A stretch of DNA of 64,000 nt from Poriferisulfidus sp963668445 (GTDB taxonomy: Bacteria; Pseudomonadota; Gammaproteobacteria; Poriferisulfidales; Poriferisulfidaceae), in assembly GCA_963668445.1 (NCBI GenBank), contig OY764335.1, forward strand, positions 62,001 through 126,000, in the 5' to 3' direction. The notes under the pieces were generated by a model, which saw nothing but the letters and a program-made list of their open reading frames with translations, was not told the origin of the DNA and did no database searches. The position numbers were made by a program, and so were the translations under genes. Positions 38,101-46,764 of this stretch are shown here, in pieces. The first letter of the stretch is position 1, and every line of letters starts with the position of its first letter.

Positions 38101-38298
38101 TTCGATCGGCTGCGTAATCTGCCGCGCTACCTCTTCCGGCGACGCGCCTTCAAAGGTAGTGCGCACTTGCAGCTGGTCGCGCTCGATGCGGGGGAACATC
38201 TCCTGCGGTAGCGAGTGCCATGCGAACAGGCCCAGCACCAGCACCAGCACCAGCACCAGATTGACGAGCAGCGGATTGCGCAGGGAGAAGCGGATCAC
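35164..38298 (-). CDS. RND efflux pump inner-membrane permease
   Basis: A 1044-aa AcrB-class proton-driven exporter. The twelve-helix plan and two periplasmic loops are complete. The transmembrane 4 motif GLVVDDAIIISEN holds the acidic proton-relay pair. A GTG start overlaps the adaptor stop as GTGA. The substrate is not predictable. No outer-membrane channel gene is in this operon; the NodT-like lipoprotein gene 19 kb away is unlinked. Confidence 0.9.
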   Translation of the reverse strand: MIRFSLRNPLLVNLVLVLVLVLGLFAWHSLPQEMFPRIERDQLQVRTTFEGASPEEVARQITQPIEEALEELTDIDTVTSTSQEGLSIIVYKLTEDANADELLREMRMSVDAIEDFPENADTPQISHLKHNIPVISVALHGDVPMPQLYDLAERMRQELLQVPGVSGVRVSGQRDWEMWVELDPRKLGARDVRLNEVTAALQRNLRNTPSGVIRSAEGDILLRGIGAETAEEIGAVVVRRNAQGGQLRIRDLGRVAPHLEEALTLARFNGEPSVNLVVTKNQQESTYRIAERVRQQFASRTLPPGIRASLFADMSVPIENRVNTVQSSGAVALVLLLFALYFMLNFRMALITALGIPVAMMTAVAMMALLGYSINMISMFAFLLVLGLVVDDAIIISENTYRHIEEGLESHEAAYLGAREVFWPVLASIGTTIAAFIPLFGITGTFGKFVEVIPVIVTAALLGSLLEAFLILPSHSAEMLRRKETREAVLWKTVLAYYRHMLAWSIRNRYLVGGATAGVLLITLAFMLTRLPYTQFPDLDHEKLLINIEAPATYGLDDSARLATRIEDAIMRIVPPEELDSLLTNIGMTATRAHRYTFGSNRLQFNVNLAPMAPEGWIEAYVSPLLIWKFGSAGTRVRPTEEITAEIRQALETMPGIRHASIFGIRGGPAGADIEIGIVGPEVQELGRQAEQMRKFLSRLPGVQDARHDLEPGKMEYQYALNERGRELGLTQAELGTAVRMGYQGDKAIYINRADRRIPVRALYPEGMRRDSAAFHQLPIVTQNGVVYLHEVADIRATRGLSTIHRRNGERMVTISAEVDSNLSTPDIVATLVDREFDDRYQRLNDYRYQHMGGQQETREATRDLASAAVIALVLIFFILAALFKSLLDPLAVLATLPLALVGVAVGHALAGLHLQFLSLIGLLALSGVVINDSLILISFVKQLRASGHPRIEALLAGSRVRFRPILLTTLTTFLGVSPLIFFSSGRTQFLQPMAISLGVGLLFASVLILLVLPCVYLILDDFREWLQHILRRWRPEQASRAPA

Positions 38299-39548
38299 GG
38301 CGCGTTTCGGACCTGCACGGCGCGGCGTTCATCCATGGCGGCGGCATCGCGCGCGACGATGCGGTCGCCTTCGTCCAGCGCCGCTTCGACCACTTGCCAG
38401 TTGCCGACTCGCGGGCCGAGCGCAACGGCGATTTTCTGCAGGCGGTCGCCCCGGATCACGTACACCGAATGCTCGTTCGGATCGATCCGTACCGCTTCCA
38501 GCGGCACAGCCAGCGCTTGCATGAGCGGCGGCAGTGCCAGTTGGGCGATGGCAACTTGCCCCGGGATGGCAGCATCGCCGGGAATGCGGATGCGCACGGC
38601 ATGCGTGAAGGTGCGCGCGTCCGGGTCGGTCTGCATGGCAATCAGCGTGCCGATATGGGTGCGGCCGCCGACCTCCACGGGCATCTTCTGGTCCAAGCGC
38701 AGCGCGGCGGCGGTGATGCTTTCCACTTCCGTGTAGAAATCCAAGGCGGTCGCATCCACGAGCGTGACGACGATCCGGTCGCCGGTGACCCGGTCGCCGA
38801 CTTCCGCAGCCACCGTGTTGACTTGCCCGTCGAACGGCGCCTCCAGCCGCGTGCGCGCCAGTTCCCGGGCGGCGTGGCCGGCTTCCGTGCGCTTCAGCGT
38901 CAGCCGGTGTTCGGCGGTTCGAACCGCATGCTCCAGTTGCGCGACCTGCGATTCCATGTCGGCCAGCTTCTGTTCCGCGGCGTTGAGCGCCGATCGGGAC
39001 TGCAGGGAGCGGGCGCCCAGTTGCGCATGCCGTGCCGCTTCCGCCTGCTGCAGGTCGCGCTGGTGCTTGGCTTGCTCCAACTGTGCCCGGTCGCGCCGGA
39101 TGCGGCTTTCCTCCAGTTTCAGTTCGGCCGTCGCCGCCCGGTCCCGGTCCTGAAAGTCCCGATCGTCCAGCGTCAGCAGCGTCGCGCCGGCGGCGACCCG
39201 CATGCCCGGCTCTACGTGCCGTTCGCGCAGCCGGCCGGAGACTTCGAAGCGCAATTCCGCTCGGCGGCGCGGCTGCAGCCGTCCGGCGTACGTGGCCTGC
39301 GGCTCCAGATCGCGGCGCTGCACTGTATGCGCTTCCACGATCAGCGGCGGCAGTTCGTTCAGGACTGCTTCCGGCTGCGGGGCGGTGGCGAACAGCAGCA
39401 TGGCCACGAGTGCCAGCGCCGCGAAGACGGCCAGCGGGAGCCAGCGCCGCCACGCGGCCGATGGCGGACGGGCTCCGGCTCCGGACCAGCCAGCCTTCGC
39501 CGACCGGATCAGGCTCTGGATTCGGGAGGGAACGGGAATGCGGGGCAT
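38295..39548 (-). CDS. RND efflux periplasmic adaptor (membrane fusion protein)
   Basis: A 417-aa HlyD/AcrA-family adaptor. It has a basic cytoplasmic N-terminus, one membrane anchor (about residues 33-52), a lipoyl/barrel region split by a long coiled-coil hairpin (about 115-205, rich in QAEAARHAQLGARSLQ-like heptads), and LEAPFDGQVNTVAAEVGDRV. It is first in the operon with the RND permease and divergent from lptD. Confidence 0.88.
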   Translation of the reverse strand: MPRIPVPSRIQSLIRSAKAGWSGAGARPPSAAWRRWLPLAVFAALALVAMLLFATAPQPEAVLNELPPLIVEAHTVQRRDLEPQATYAGRLQPRRRAELRFEVSGRLRERHVEPGMRVAAGATLLTLDDRDFQDRDRAATAELKLEESRIRRDRAQLEQAKHQRDLQQAEAARHAQLGARSLQSRSALNAAEQKLADMESQVAQLEHAVRTAEHRLTLKRTEAGHAARELARTRLEAPFDGQVNTVAAEVGDRVTGDRIVVTLVDATALDFYTEVESITAAALRLDQKMPVEVGGRTHIGTLIAMQTDPDARTFTHAVRIRIPGDAAIPGQVAIAQLALPPLMQALAVPLEAVRIDPNEHSVYVIRGDRLQKIAVALGPRVGNWQVVEAALDEGDRIVARDAAAMDERRAVQVRNAP

Positions 39549-39617
39549 AGGGGCAGTATCGGCAACAGGTAGAATAGTTCGACCGGGATCGTCATTCTGC
39601 ATTATAGGGCTCTGAAT

Positions 39618-41840
39618 ATGGTTATGCGAACCTGCGCCATGCCCGTGCGATGTTTTCTGGCGGCCGCCATGGCCGGCCTGTGGGGCTTCAGTGCGCAGGC
39701 GACCGAGCTGCCGCTGCCGGAAGTCATCGACCCGCAGCACTGCGGGCCGGTGGCCGACCGCGACTTGGATATCCAGACGAGCGACGGACTTGAGGTGGAA
39801 GCGGAACGCGTCACGCGTGGCGACGGGCAGCTCGAATTGCAGGGCGATGTGCGACTCCGCTATGGCGCTTGGCGAGCCGGGGCTGAAGTCGCGACTGTGG
39901 ATACGGAGGCGCAGCAGGCCGTCCTTAGCGGCGGGGTGCGCGTCAGCGGGCCGGGCGTGGTGCTGGCGGCGGTGCAGGCGGACGTGGATTACGGACGGAA
40001 GCGGGGCGAAGCCGTTGAAGTGCAATACCGGCTGGATGGCGGCGCGACCGGTCGCGCCGCACGCGTGCGCGGCGATGCCTCCGGCGTCGTGGAGGCGGAG
40101 CAGGCGACTTATTCGACTTGCGCCCTAGAAGCGCCGCTCTGGCATGTGCAGGCGGCGGAACTGCGGCTGGATGCGCAAGCCGGCGCCGGCGAGGCCCGTC
40201 ATGCGACGCTGCATCTCGGCGGCGCGCCGGTCATGGCCTTGCCATGGGTCGGGTTTCCGATCGGCGAAGCCCGAAAGAGTGGCTGGCTGGTGCCGGAGTT
40301 CGGCACCTCCGACTCGCTGGGCTATTCGCTGGAGACGCCGTACTACTTCAATCTGGCACCGCACTACGACGCGGTCCTGTCGGTCCGCTACATGGGCCGG
40401 CGCGGCTTGCAGCTGCGCCCGTCCGGACGCTACCGCACCCGCCATGGCGCCGGCGCGGCCAACATTGAATATCTGAGCGATCAGGAAGTCGAGGGGGACG
40501 ACGATCGCTACCTGCTGCATTGGCACCATCGCGGCGTGCGTCCGGACGGCTGGGATTACCGGCTGCACTACACGAACGTCTCCGACGGCCGCTATCTGGA
40601 AGATTTCGAATCGGGCATCTCCGGACTGTCGTCAACGCGCCTGCGGCAAGAGGCGCATGTCGCGTGGCGCTCCCGGGATTGGCGCGTACAGGCGGCACTG
40701 ACCGGCACGGATCCTCTCAAGGAGCGCACCGAGTCTTGGGACCGGCTGCCGCGCGTGCGGGCCGACGGGGTGCTGCGCTGGCCGGCGGCCGGCGTGCTGG
40801 TAGAGCCGCGTCTGGCCGTGGATGCCTTCCGGGGCGATCGCGATCGGCAGCATGCGACCGGCGAGCGCTACGATGTGGCGGCGGTCGTCTCGCGGCCGTT
40901 CGCCGGTTCCGGCTGGAGCGTCACTCCGCGTCTGGAATGGCGGCATACGCGCTACGATCTCAAGCACGCGCCGGAGCCGAATGCCCGGCAGGACGATTCG
41001 CCGCGCCGCACGGTGCCGACCGTCAGTCTGGATGCGCGCATGCGTTTCGTCAGGCGCACGGCGGACGGCGATGTGCATCTTCTGGAGCCGCGTCTGTTCT
41101 ATCTCAACCGGCCGCATCGCGAGCAGGGAGACTTGCCCCGGTTCGACACGCGGCGGATGGAGCCGGATTTCGAGGCCTTGTTTCGGCACCATGAGCACGC
41201 CGGGCTGGATCGGACGGATGCCGCCGACCGTTTGGCGGCCGGTCTCGGCACGCGCCTCGTGGATGCGGCCACCGGCCATACCGTATTGCAGGCGAAGGTG
41301 GCCCGGGTGTGGCGCTTCCGCGCTCCGGGCGAGGATGCCGAAGGCACGGCCACGCATTCGGCATGGGCGGCGCAGGTCGAGTGGCGGCCCGAGCCGCCCT
41401 GGCGGATTGGCTCCAGCTTGCGCTACGACACGGGTCCGGGTGCTTCCGATGTCCTGTGGGCTTCGCATACGGTCGGTTGGCGCGGCGCGGACGATCAGCA
41501 GGTGCAGATGCGCTATATCCGCCGGGCCGGCGAACTGGAGCAGACCAGCGTCCAGACGCTTTGGCCGTTGGGCGGCGGCTGGCGGCTGGCGGCGCGCTAC
41601 CATTACGATCTTCGGGGCGACCGCGGCATCGAATCGCTGGTGGCGCTGGAGCATCGCGGTTGCTGCGTGACGGTCGGGCTGGGGCTCGCGAAGGTGCGGT
41701 ACGACGAATCGCGCCCGGACGGCGATTCCGAAAGCCGCCTGATGTTCCAGATTCGCTTCCACGGCCTGGCTGGCTTCGGAGAGGATGTCGGCGCCCGCAT
41801 GCGACGGGAACTGGCCGGCCGGCCGGCATGGTCGCGCTGA
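39618..41840 (+). CDS. lptD: LPS assembly outer-membrane protein LptD
   Basis: A 740-aa outer-membrane beta-barrel that inserts lipopolysaccharide. A signal peptide (to about residue 27) precedes the N-terminal jellyroll (LEVEAERVTRGDGQLELQGD) and the barrel, which includes PYYFNLAPHYDAVLS. Cysteine pairs for the essential disulfides are visible: DPQHCGP and YSTCALE near the N-terminus, and the adjacent pair in HRGCCVTVGLGL near the C-terminus. It is first in lptD-surA-pdxA-ksgA. Confidence 0.94.
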   Translation: MVMRTCAMPVRCFLAAAMAGLWGFSAQATELPLPEVIDPQHCGPVADRDLDIQTSDGLEVEAERVTRGDGQLELQGDVRLRYGAWRAGAEVATVDTEAQQAVLSGGVRVSGPGVVLAAVQADVDYGRKRGEAVEVQYRLDGGATGRAARVRGDASGVVEAEQATYSTCALEAPLWHVQAAELRLDAQAGAGEARHATLHLGGAPVMALPWVGFPIGEARKSGWLVPEFGTSDSLGYSLETPYYFNLAPHYDAVLSVRYMGRRGLQLRPSGRYRTRHGAGAANIEYLSDQEVEGDDDRYLLHWHHRGVRPDGWDYRLHYTNVSDGRYLEDFESGISGLSSTRLRQEAHVAWRSRDWRVQAALTGTDPLKERTESWDRLPRVRADGVLRWPAAGVLVEPRLAVDAFRGDRDRQHATGERYDVAAVVSRPFAGSGWSVTPRLEWRHTRYDLKHAPEPNARQDDSPRRTVPTVSLDARMRFVRRTADGDVHLLEPRLFYLNRPHREQGDLPRFDTRRMEPDFEALFRHHEHAGLDRTDAADRLAAGLGTRLVDAATGHTVLQAKVARVWRFRAPGEDAEGTATHSAWAAQVEWRPEPPWRIGSSLRYDTGPGASDVLWASHTVGWRGADDQQVQMRYIRRAGELEQTSVQTLWPLGGGWRLAARYHYDLRGDRGIESLVALEHRGCCVTVGLGLAKVRYDESRPDGDSESRLMFQIRFHGLAGFGEDVGARMRRELAGRPAWSR

Positions 41841-43117
41841 TCCGCGGCGCGGCCTTGGCCGCGGCCCTGGCGGCGGGCTCGGCGGCGGCAGAACTGCTGG
41901 ACCGGGGCGTAGTGGTCGTCAACGACGACATTATCACCGAATCGGAACTGAATCAGCGCCTGCGCATCATTGCCAAGCAGATCGAGCAGACCGGCGCGGC
42001 CCTGCCGCCGCACTCCCAGTTGCGGGATCAGGTGCTGGAGTACATGGTCGTGTCGCGCCTGCAGGAGCAGATCGCGAAGCGCCGCGGCATTACGGTGCCG
42101 GTGGCCACGGTGCGCCAGGAGATGGAGCAGTTGGCGCAGCGCAACAAAATGACGCTGCAGCAGTTCGAGCGCGAAGTGGAACGCAGCGGCATCCGCTACC
42201 AGGACTTCGTCCGGTATTTCTACGAGCAGATGCTGACGCAGCGCCTGCAGCAGGTGGAGTCGCGGCGGCTGGTGCGCGTGACGGAGGAGGAGGTGGACAA
42301 CTTCCTGCGGCTGCAAAGCGAACTTCTGCACACGGGCGTGCGCTACCGGCTCGGCCATATCCTGATTGCGCTGTCGAGCCGGGCCGGCGCGGCAGATGTG
42401 GCGCAGGCGCGGCAGAAGGCCTTCGCCTTGCGCGGCCGTGTTGAGGCCGGCGAACGCTTCTCCAGCCTGGCCGTGGCGGAGTCGGATGGGCGCAACGCCC
42501 TGCAGGGAGGGGATCTGGGCTGGCGCTCTGCGGCCGAGCTTCCGGAGATCGCGGCCGACGCCATTGCCGGCATGGAGGCCGGCGAGGTGACGGAACCGCT
42601 GCGCAGTTCAAGCGGGTTCCATCTGTTCCAACTGTCGGCGAAGGAGGATGGCGAGCAGGTCATGGTTGGCCAGACGCGGGCGCAGCACATTCTGATGCGG
42701 ACGCATGCGATGGTGGATGCGGCTGAAGCCCAGGCCCGCCTGCGCTCGTTGAAGCGGCGCATCGAAAGGGGCGAGCCGTTCGAAGAGCTGGCGCGGGCGC
42801 ATTCCGACGATACGGCTTCCGCCGTCGACGGCGGCGATTTGGGCTGGCGCTCGCCCGGCGAATTGGATCCGTATTTCGAGGAGCGCATGGAGCGGCTGCC
42901 GGTGCAGGGCATCAGCGCGCCGTTCGAGACCCGCTTCGGATGGCACATCGTTCAGGTGCTGGAGCGCCGCAAGGTGGACGAGACCGAACAGACGCGCCGC
43001 CAGCGCGCCCTCAACCATCTTGCGCAATCGCGCGTCAACGAGGCCATAGAGATCTGGCTGCGCCAGTTGCTGGAGGATGCCTACGTCCACTACCTGATCG
43101 ATTTCCAGGATGCCTGA
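41828..43117 (+). CDS. surA: Periplasmic peptidyl-prolyl isomerase/chaperone SurA
   Basis: A 429-aa chaperone for outer-membrane proteins. It has a signal peptide (residues 1-20), the SurA N-domain (VVVVNDDIITESELNQRLR), and two parvulin domains. Both parvulin domains have the GGDLGWRS motif (SDGRNALQGGDLGWRS and DTASAVDGGDLGWRS). The ATG overlaps the lptD end by 13 nt. LptD is a known SurA client. Confidence 0.95.
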   Translation: MVALIRGAALAAALAAGSAAAELLDRGVVVVNDDIITESELNQRLRIIAKQIEQTGAALPPHSQLRDQVLEYMVVSRLQEQIAKRRGITVPVATVRQEMEQLAQRNKMTLQQFEREVERSGIRYQDFVRYFYEQMLTQRLQQVESRRLVRVTEEEVDNFLRLQSELLHTGVRYRLGHILIALSSRAGAADVAQARQKAFALRGRVEAGERFSSLAVAESDGRNALQGGDLGWRSAAELPEIAADAIAGMEAGEVTEPLRSSSGFHLFQLSAKEDGEQVMVGQTRAQHILMRTHAMVDAAEAQARLRSLKRRIERGEPFEELARAHSDDTASAVDGGDLGWRSPGELDPYFEERMERLPVQGISAPFETRFGWHIVQVLERRKVDETEQTRRQRALNHLAQSRVNEAIEIWLRQLLEDAYVHYLIDFQDA

Positions 43118-44093
43118 ATTGCGCGTGGCGGTAACCGCCGGCGAGCCGGGGGGCATCGGCCCGGATTTGCTGGTGGCTTTGGCGCAGCATCAAGCCCCTG
43201 CACGGTGCGTCGCGTTTGCCGACCCGCAGTTGTTGCTGCGGCGCGCCGAGGCCTTGGGGCAGCCGCTGCGCGTGGCCGACTATCGGTCGGATGCGCGGCC
43301 GCCAGCCGGGGCTTTGGAAGTTTGCGCCATGCCCATGCCGCAGCGCGCCCGCACCGGACGGGCGAACCCGGAACTGGCGCCGTACGTGCTGCAATGCATC
43401 GAGGTGGCCGGCCGCGCCTGTCTGGCAGGCGACTTCGACGCGCTGGTGACCGGGCCAGTGCAGAAAAGCGCCTTGCTGGATGCCGGGTTGCCGTTCCGGG
43501 GCCATACGGAATACTTGGCCGATCAGGCGCATTGCGAGCCGGTCATGCTGCTGCTGGCCGGCTCGTTCCGGGTGGCGTTGGCGACGACGCACCTGCCGCT
43601 GTCGGCCGTGCCGCAGGCGATCCGAGCTCCGCAGTTGCACCGTACGTTGGAAATTCTGGCGGAAGGCTTGCGGCTCCGCTTCGGCATTGCCTGCCCGCAC
43701 ATCCGGGTGCTGGGCCTCAATCCGCACGCCGGAGAGGGCGGCCACTTGGGGCGCGAAGAATCGGAGGCCATTGCGCCGGCGATCGTGGCGCTGCACGGGC
43801 GGAATTGCCGGATTGAGGGGCCCGTCTCGGCGGATACCGCCTTCGTCGACCGCGAGGGGGTGGATGCGTTTCTGGCCATGTACCATGATCAGGGCCTGCC
43901 GGTGCTCAAGGCTTTGGGATTCGGGCAGGCCGTCAACGCGACGCTGGGCCTGCCGTATGTGCGCACGTCGGTCGATCACGGCACGGCACTGGAACTTGCG
44001 GGCAGCGGCCGGGCGGATCCGGGCAGCCTGTTCGCGGCGGTCGAATGTGCGGTCGATCAGGCGCAGCAGGCATTGCAGGCGCAAGCTGCATGA
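43110..44093 (+). CDS. pdxA: 4-hydroxythreonine-4-phosphate dehydrogenase PdxA
   Basis: Pyridoxal phosphate biosynthesis, oxidising 4-phosphohydroxythreonine. The 327-aa protein has VTAGEPGGIGPDL at the N-terminus, the metal-binding histidines in FRGHTEYLADQ and MYHDQGLPVLK, and LNPHAGEGGHLG. It overlaps surA by 8 nt. Confidence 0.95.
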   Translation: MPELRVAVTAGEPGGIGPDLLVALAQHQAPARCVAFADPQLLLRRAEALGQPLRVADYRSDARPPAGALEVCAMPMPQRARTGRANPELAPYVLQCIEVAGRACLAGDFDALVTGPVQKSALLDAGLPFRGHTEYLADQAHCEPVMLLLAGSFRVALATTHLPLSAVPQAIRAPQLHRTLEILAEGLRLRFGIACPHIRVLGLNPHAGEGGHLGREESEAIAPAIVALHGRNCRIEGPVSADTAFVDREGVDAFLAMYHDQGLPVLKALGFGQAVNATLGLPYVRTSVDHGTALELAGSGRADPGSLFAAVECAVDQAQQALQAQAA

Positions 44094-44488
44094 GCGTGCC
44101 GTTGCTTCCAGAGGATTTTCTGCAAGCGTTCGCCGAACGCGAGCCGCTGGCCGCACTGGCGACGGTCGGGCCGCATGGCGGGCCGAATGTCATCTGGGTG
44201 CTGTGCCTGCACTTGACCGAAGACGCGCAGCTGGTCGTGGCGGACAACGCGATGGAAAAGACCCGGGCCAACATCGAGGCTGGCAGCCAAGGCGCGCTGG
44301 TGCTGCTAGCGAAGCCGCGCCGCACCTATCAGGTGAAAGGGCCGCTCGCTTACCATGCGGACGGGCCGGTCTATGAGGCGATGAAGCAAGGCTGGCTGGA
44401 TGCGTCGTATCCGGGTCGCGGAGCGGTGGCGATGGAGATCCGGGAAATCTATGCGGGTGCCGAAAAGATGTGGCAACGCGCCTCTTGA
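44090..44488 (+). CDS. Pyridoxamine 5'-phosphate oxidase-fold (FMN-binding split barrel) protein
   Basis: A 132-aa small flavin-type split-barrel protein (LAALATVGPHGGPNVIWVLC, MEKTRANIEAGSQGALVLL). It is much shorter than PdxH, so a different role such as FMN or F420-type reduction or haem handling is likely. It is coupled to pdxA by an ATGA overlap and precedes ksgA by 3 bp; its place inside this conserved operon is unusual. Confidence 0.78.
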   Translation: MSVPLLPEDFLQAFAEREPLAALATVGPHGGPNVIWVLCLHLTEDAQLVVADNAMEKTRANIEAGSQGALVLLAKPRRTYQVKGPLAYHADGPVYEAMKQGWLDASYPGRGAVAMEIREIYAGAEKMWQRAS

Positions 44489-44491
44489 GCG

Positions 44492-45262
44492 ATGGCCGTG
44501 CGACCGCCCTGGAAACGCCTGGGGCAGCATTTTCTGATCGATGGGGCGACGATCGATGCCATTCTGGCGGCGGTGGGCGAGAGTCGGGTCGTCGTCGAAA
44601 TCGGTCCGGGCCGCGGGGCGCTGACGCGACGGCTTGCGGCGCAGGCGCAGCATCTGTATGCCATCGAAAAGGATGCGTCTTTGGCCGCGAGCCTGCAGCG
44701 GGAATTCGTCGGCGAGCCGTCCGTCTCCATTAAATGCGCGGATGCGCTGCGGGAGGATCTGACCGCCTATCCGAACGGGTTGCGCGTGGTCGGCAATTTG
44801 CCGTACAACGTCGCGACGGCTCTGCTGCAGCAATGGATGGGGGCGCGTACGCATCTGACCGACCTGACGGTCATGGTGCAGCGCGAAGTCGCGCAGCGCT
44901 TGGTGGCGCCGCCCGGGGATCCGGCGCGGGGTCAATTGTCGGTCGTCGTGCAACTGCTGATGGAAGTGGCAGTGCTGCTGGACGTGGAGCCGGGATGCTT
45001 CGACCCGCCGCCGCAGGTCATGTCGTCCGTAGTGCGGCTCGTGCCGAGGCGGGAGCTGCCGATGCCGGAAGGCGCATGGCAGGATTTTGCACGGCTCGCG
45101 CAACAGGCGTTCGCGTCCCGGCGCAAGACGCTGCGGAACAACTTCCCGAAACTTCCGGCGGCTGTCTGGACAGCTACGGGCATCGACCCGGGGCGCCGTG
45201 CCGAAACGCTGTCGGGCGACGAGTTCGTGCGGCTGTTCCGCACGAGTTCAAGGGCCTGCTGA
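44492..45262 (+). CDS. rsmA: 16S rRNA dimethyladenosine transferase RsmA/KsgA
   Basis: Dimethylates two adjacent adenines in the 3' end of 16S rRNA. The 256-aa protein has GQHFLIDGATIDAI, SAM motif VVEIGPGRGALTRRLA, catalytic NLPYN and the C-terminal SRRKTLRNNFPKL segment. It ends the lptD-surA-pdxA run; no apaG or apaH follows. Confidence 0.95.
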   Translation: MAVRPPWKRLGQHFLIDGATIDAILAAVGESRVVVEIGPGRGALTRRLAAQAQHLYAIEKDASLAASLQREFVGEPSVSIKCADALREDLTAYPNGLRVVGNLPYNVATALLQQWMGARTHLTDLTVMVQREVAQRLVAPPGDPARGQLSVVVQLLMEVAVLLDVEPGCFDPPPQVMSSVVRLVPRRELPMPEGAWQDFARLAQQAFASRRKTLRNNFPKLPAAVWTATGIDPGRRAETLSGDEFVRLFRTSSRAC

Positions 45263-45620
45263 TTGGCCGGGCGAAGAACCCAAGTCGGAATGCAGCACTC
45301 TGTGCGGGCATGAAGGCCGAAGCCGATATTCTTATAATTATTTGATTATATAACTATTTTTATAGAGCATTCGGCTTTCTGCCGTTCATTCGGCGAGACA
45401 TTCGGGGCGGAATCCAAGTTTGCTAGAATAATGCCACCAGACATATGCGAGGGATGATTGGCAGGCAGATGGGTGATTACGGTCACCTGATGTATTTGGA
45501 GCAGGGCGATTGGGGGGCGGCCAGGCATCAACGACATTCTTGCCCCGTTGGACACTTCCGGCTGCGCACCCTTGATATTACCGAACAACGGGAGAAAGGA
45601 TTCCAGAATCAGGGTGCCAG
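45263..45620 (+). promoter_or_regulatory. Leader and control region of the sterol operon
   Basis: A 358-bp gap holds a striking AT-block (about 45328-45364) containing a perfect TATAAT (45333-45338). The block lies between a 7-bp dyad, AAGCCGA (45320-45326) and TCGGCTT (45371-45377). A second -10-like TAGAAT (45424-45429) has only a poor -35 (TTCGGG). No single promoter is convincing. The region could contain a regulator site and a leader of 180-280 nt. Confidence 0.4.
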
Positions 45621-46763
45621 ATGGCTTTAGAATCGAAGACCCTCGCCAGCCCATCGGCAACGCCTGTTTTCGTCACTGGCGCGACCGGGCATGTGGGCGC
45701 CAATCTCGTGCGCCGGCTGCTCCGTGACGGCACCCGGGTCCGGGTGCTGCTGAGGCGCGAGGACCGCAACGGAGCGCTGGAAGGCCTTGAGGTCGAACGT
45801 GCGTTCGGCGATCTCCGGGACTTGAATGCCGTCAGGAGCGCGGTTGAAAGCTGCCAAGGCGTCTACCACTGCGCCGCCATGATCTCGACCATCGAAGGCA
45901 ACGCCGCCCATCGCCGGGAGGTGTACGAGTGCAATGTCCTCGGCACTCAAAACATGCTGCACGCGGCGCGGGAGGCGGAAGCCGGGCGCGTAGTGGTGAC
46001 GGGCTCCTTCAGTGCGGTCGGATACGACCCGGACGATCCTTCCGCGCCCAGCGACGAGACGATGCTGTTCTATCCCATGGAGCGCACGATGCCCTACGAG
46101 CGCAGCAAGACGCTCGTCGAACAGGCGTGCTGGCACGCCGCGGCGGCCGGTCAGGATGTCGTGGTCGCGACGTGCTGCGCGGTGGTGGGGGGCAGCGATT
46201 TCGTCCCCTCGCGATTGGGCCGGACCCTGTGCGATTACACCAACGGAAAGCTCCATGCGTACGTCGATGGAGGCTTCGAGTTCGTCGCGGTGCGGGACAT
46301 CGTCGAAGGGCATCGGCTGTGCATGGACCGTGGGCGTTCGGGCGAAAAGTACATCTTCAGCACCGAGTACAAAACCATTTCCGACATCCTCGGCTTGTAC
46401 GAGGAAGTCACCGGCATTCCGCGCCCGCGCCGGCGGATTCCGGCCCGTGCGATGCTCGTCTTCTCGGAAGTGGCGAGTTTTTATCTGAGCCGGTTCCGCC
46501 CGAACTTTCCCCAGCGGCTCACCCCCGGCGCCATTCGCCTGTTGCAAAAGTGCCGCCATGCCGATACCAGCAAAGCGAAAAAGGAACTCGGCTATCGGCC
46601 TACCAGCATTCGCGCTGCAGTTCATGAAGCCTATGCGTTCCATTACTATCGGCGCAAAGCGATCGAGAATCCGCTCGCGAAGCCCCCGAGCGCGGATGCT
46701 TCAGGGCAAGCGGAAGAGTTCATGCCGGATCCCCGTGCGCCCGTTGCTCCCGATGGAGGATGA
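45621..46763 (+). CDS. 3-beta-hydroxysteroid dehydrogenase-like SDR (SdmB type)
   Basis: A 380-aa extended short-chain dehydrogenase. The nucleotide motif is TGATGHVG (residues 19-26) and the catalytic pair is in YERSK (Tyr159, Lys163). In bacterial C-4 sterol demethylation, SdmB oxidises and decarboxylates the C-4 carboxysterol formed by the Rieske enzyme SdmA. The immediate SdmA-like gene downstream supports this role. Its stop codon lies just after the Shine-Dalgarno of the next gene. It could be a generic NAD-dependent epimerase, but the operon argues otherwise. Confidence 0.82.
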   Translation: MALESKTLASPSATPVFVTGATGHVGANLVRRLLRDGTRVRVLLRREDRNGALEGLEVERAFGDLRDLNAVRSAVESCQGVYHCAAMISTIEGNAAHRREVYECNVLGTQNMLHAAREAEAGRVVVTGSFSAVGYDPDDPSAPSDETMLFYPMERTMPYERSKTLVEQACWHAAAAGQDVVVATCCAVVGGSDFVPSRLGRTLCDYTNGKLHAYVDGGFEFVAVRDIVEGHRLCMDRGRSGEKYIFSTEYKTISDILGLYEEVTGIPRPRRRIPARAMLVFSEVASFYLSRFRPNFPQRLTPGAIRLLQKCRHADTSKAKKELGYRPTSIRAAVHEAYAFHYYRRKAIENPLAKPPSADASGQAEEFMPDPRAPVAPDGG

Positions 46764-46764
46764 A

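Noticed and set aside
45346..45660. Small open frames on both strands in the sterol operon leader
   Set aside because: No Shine-Dalgarno, no recognisable domain and overlap with the SdmB start; a leader peptide cannot be supported.
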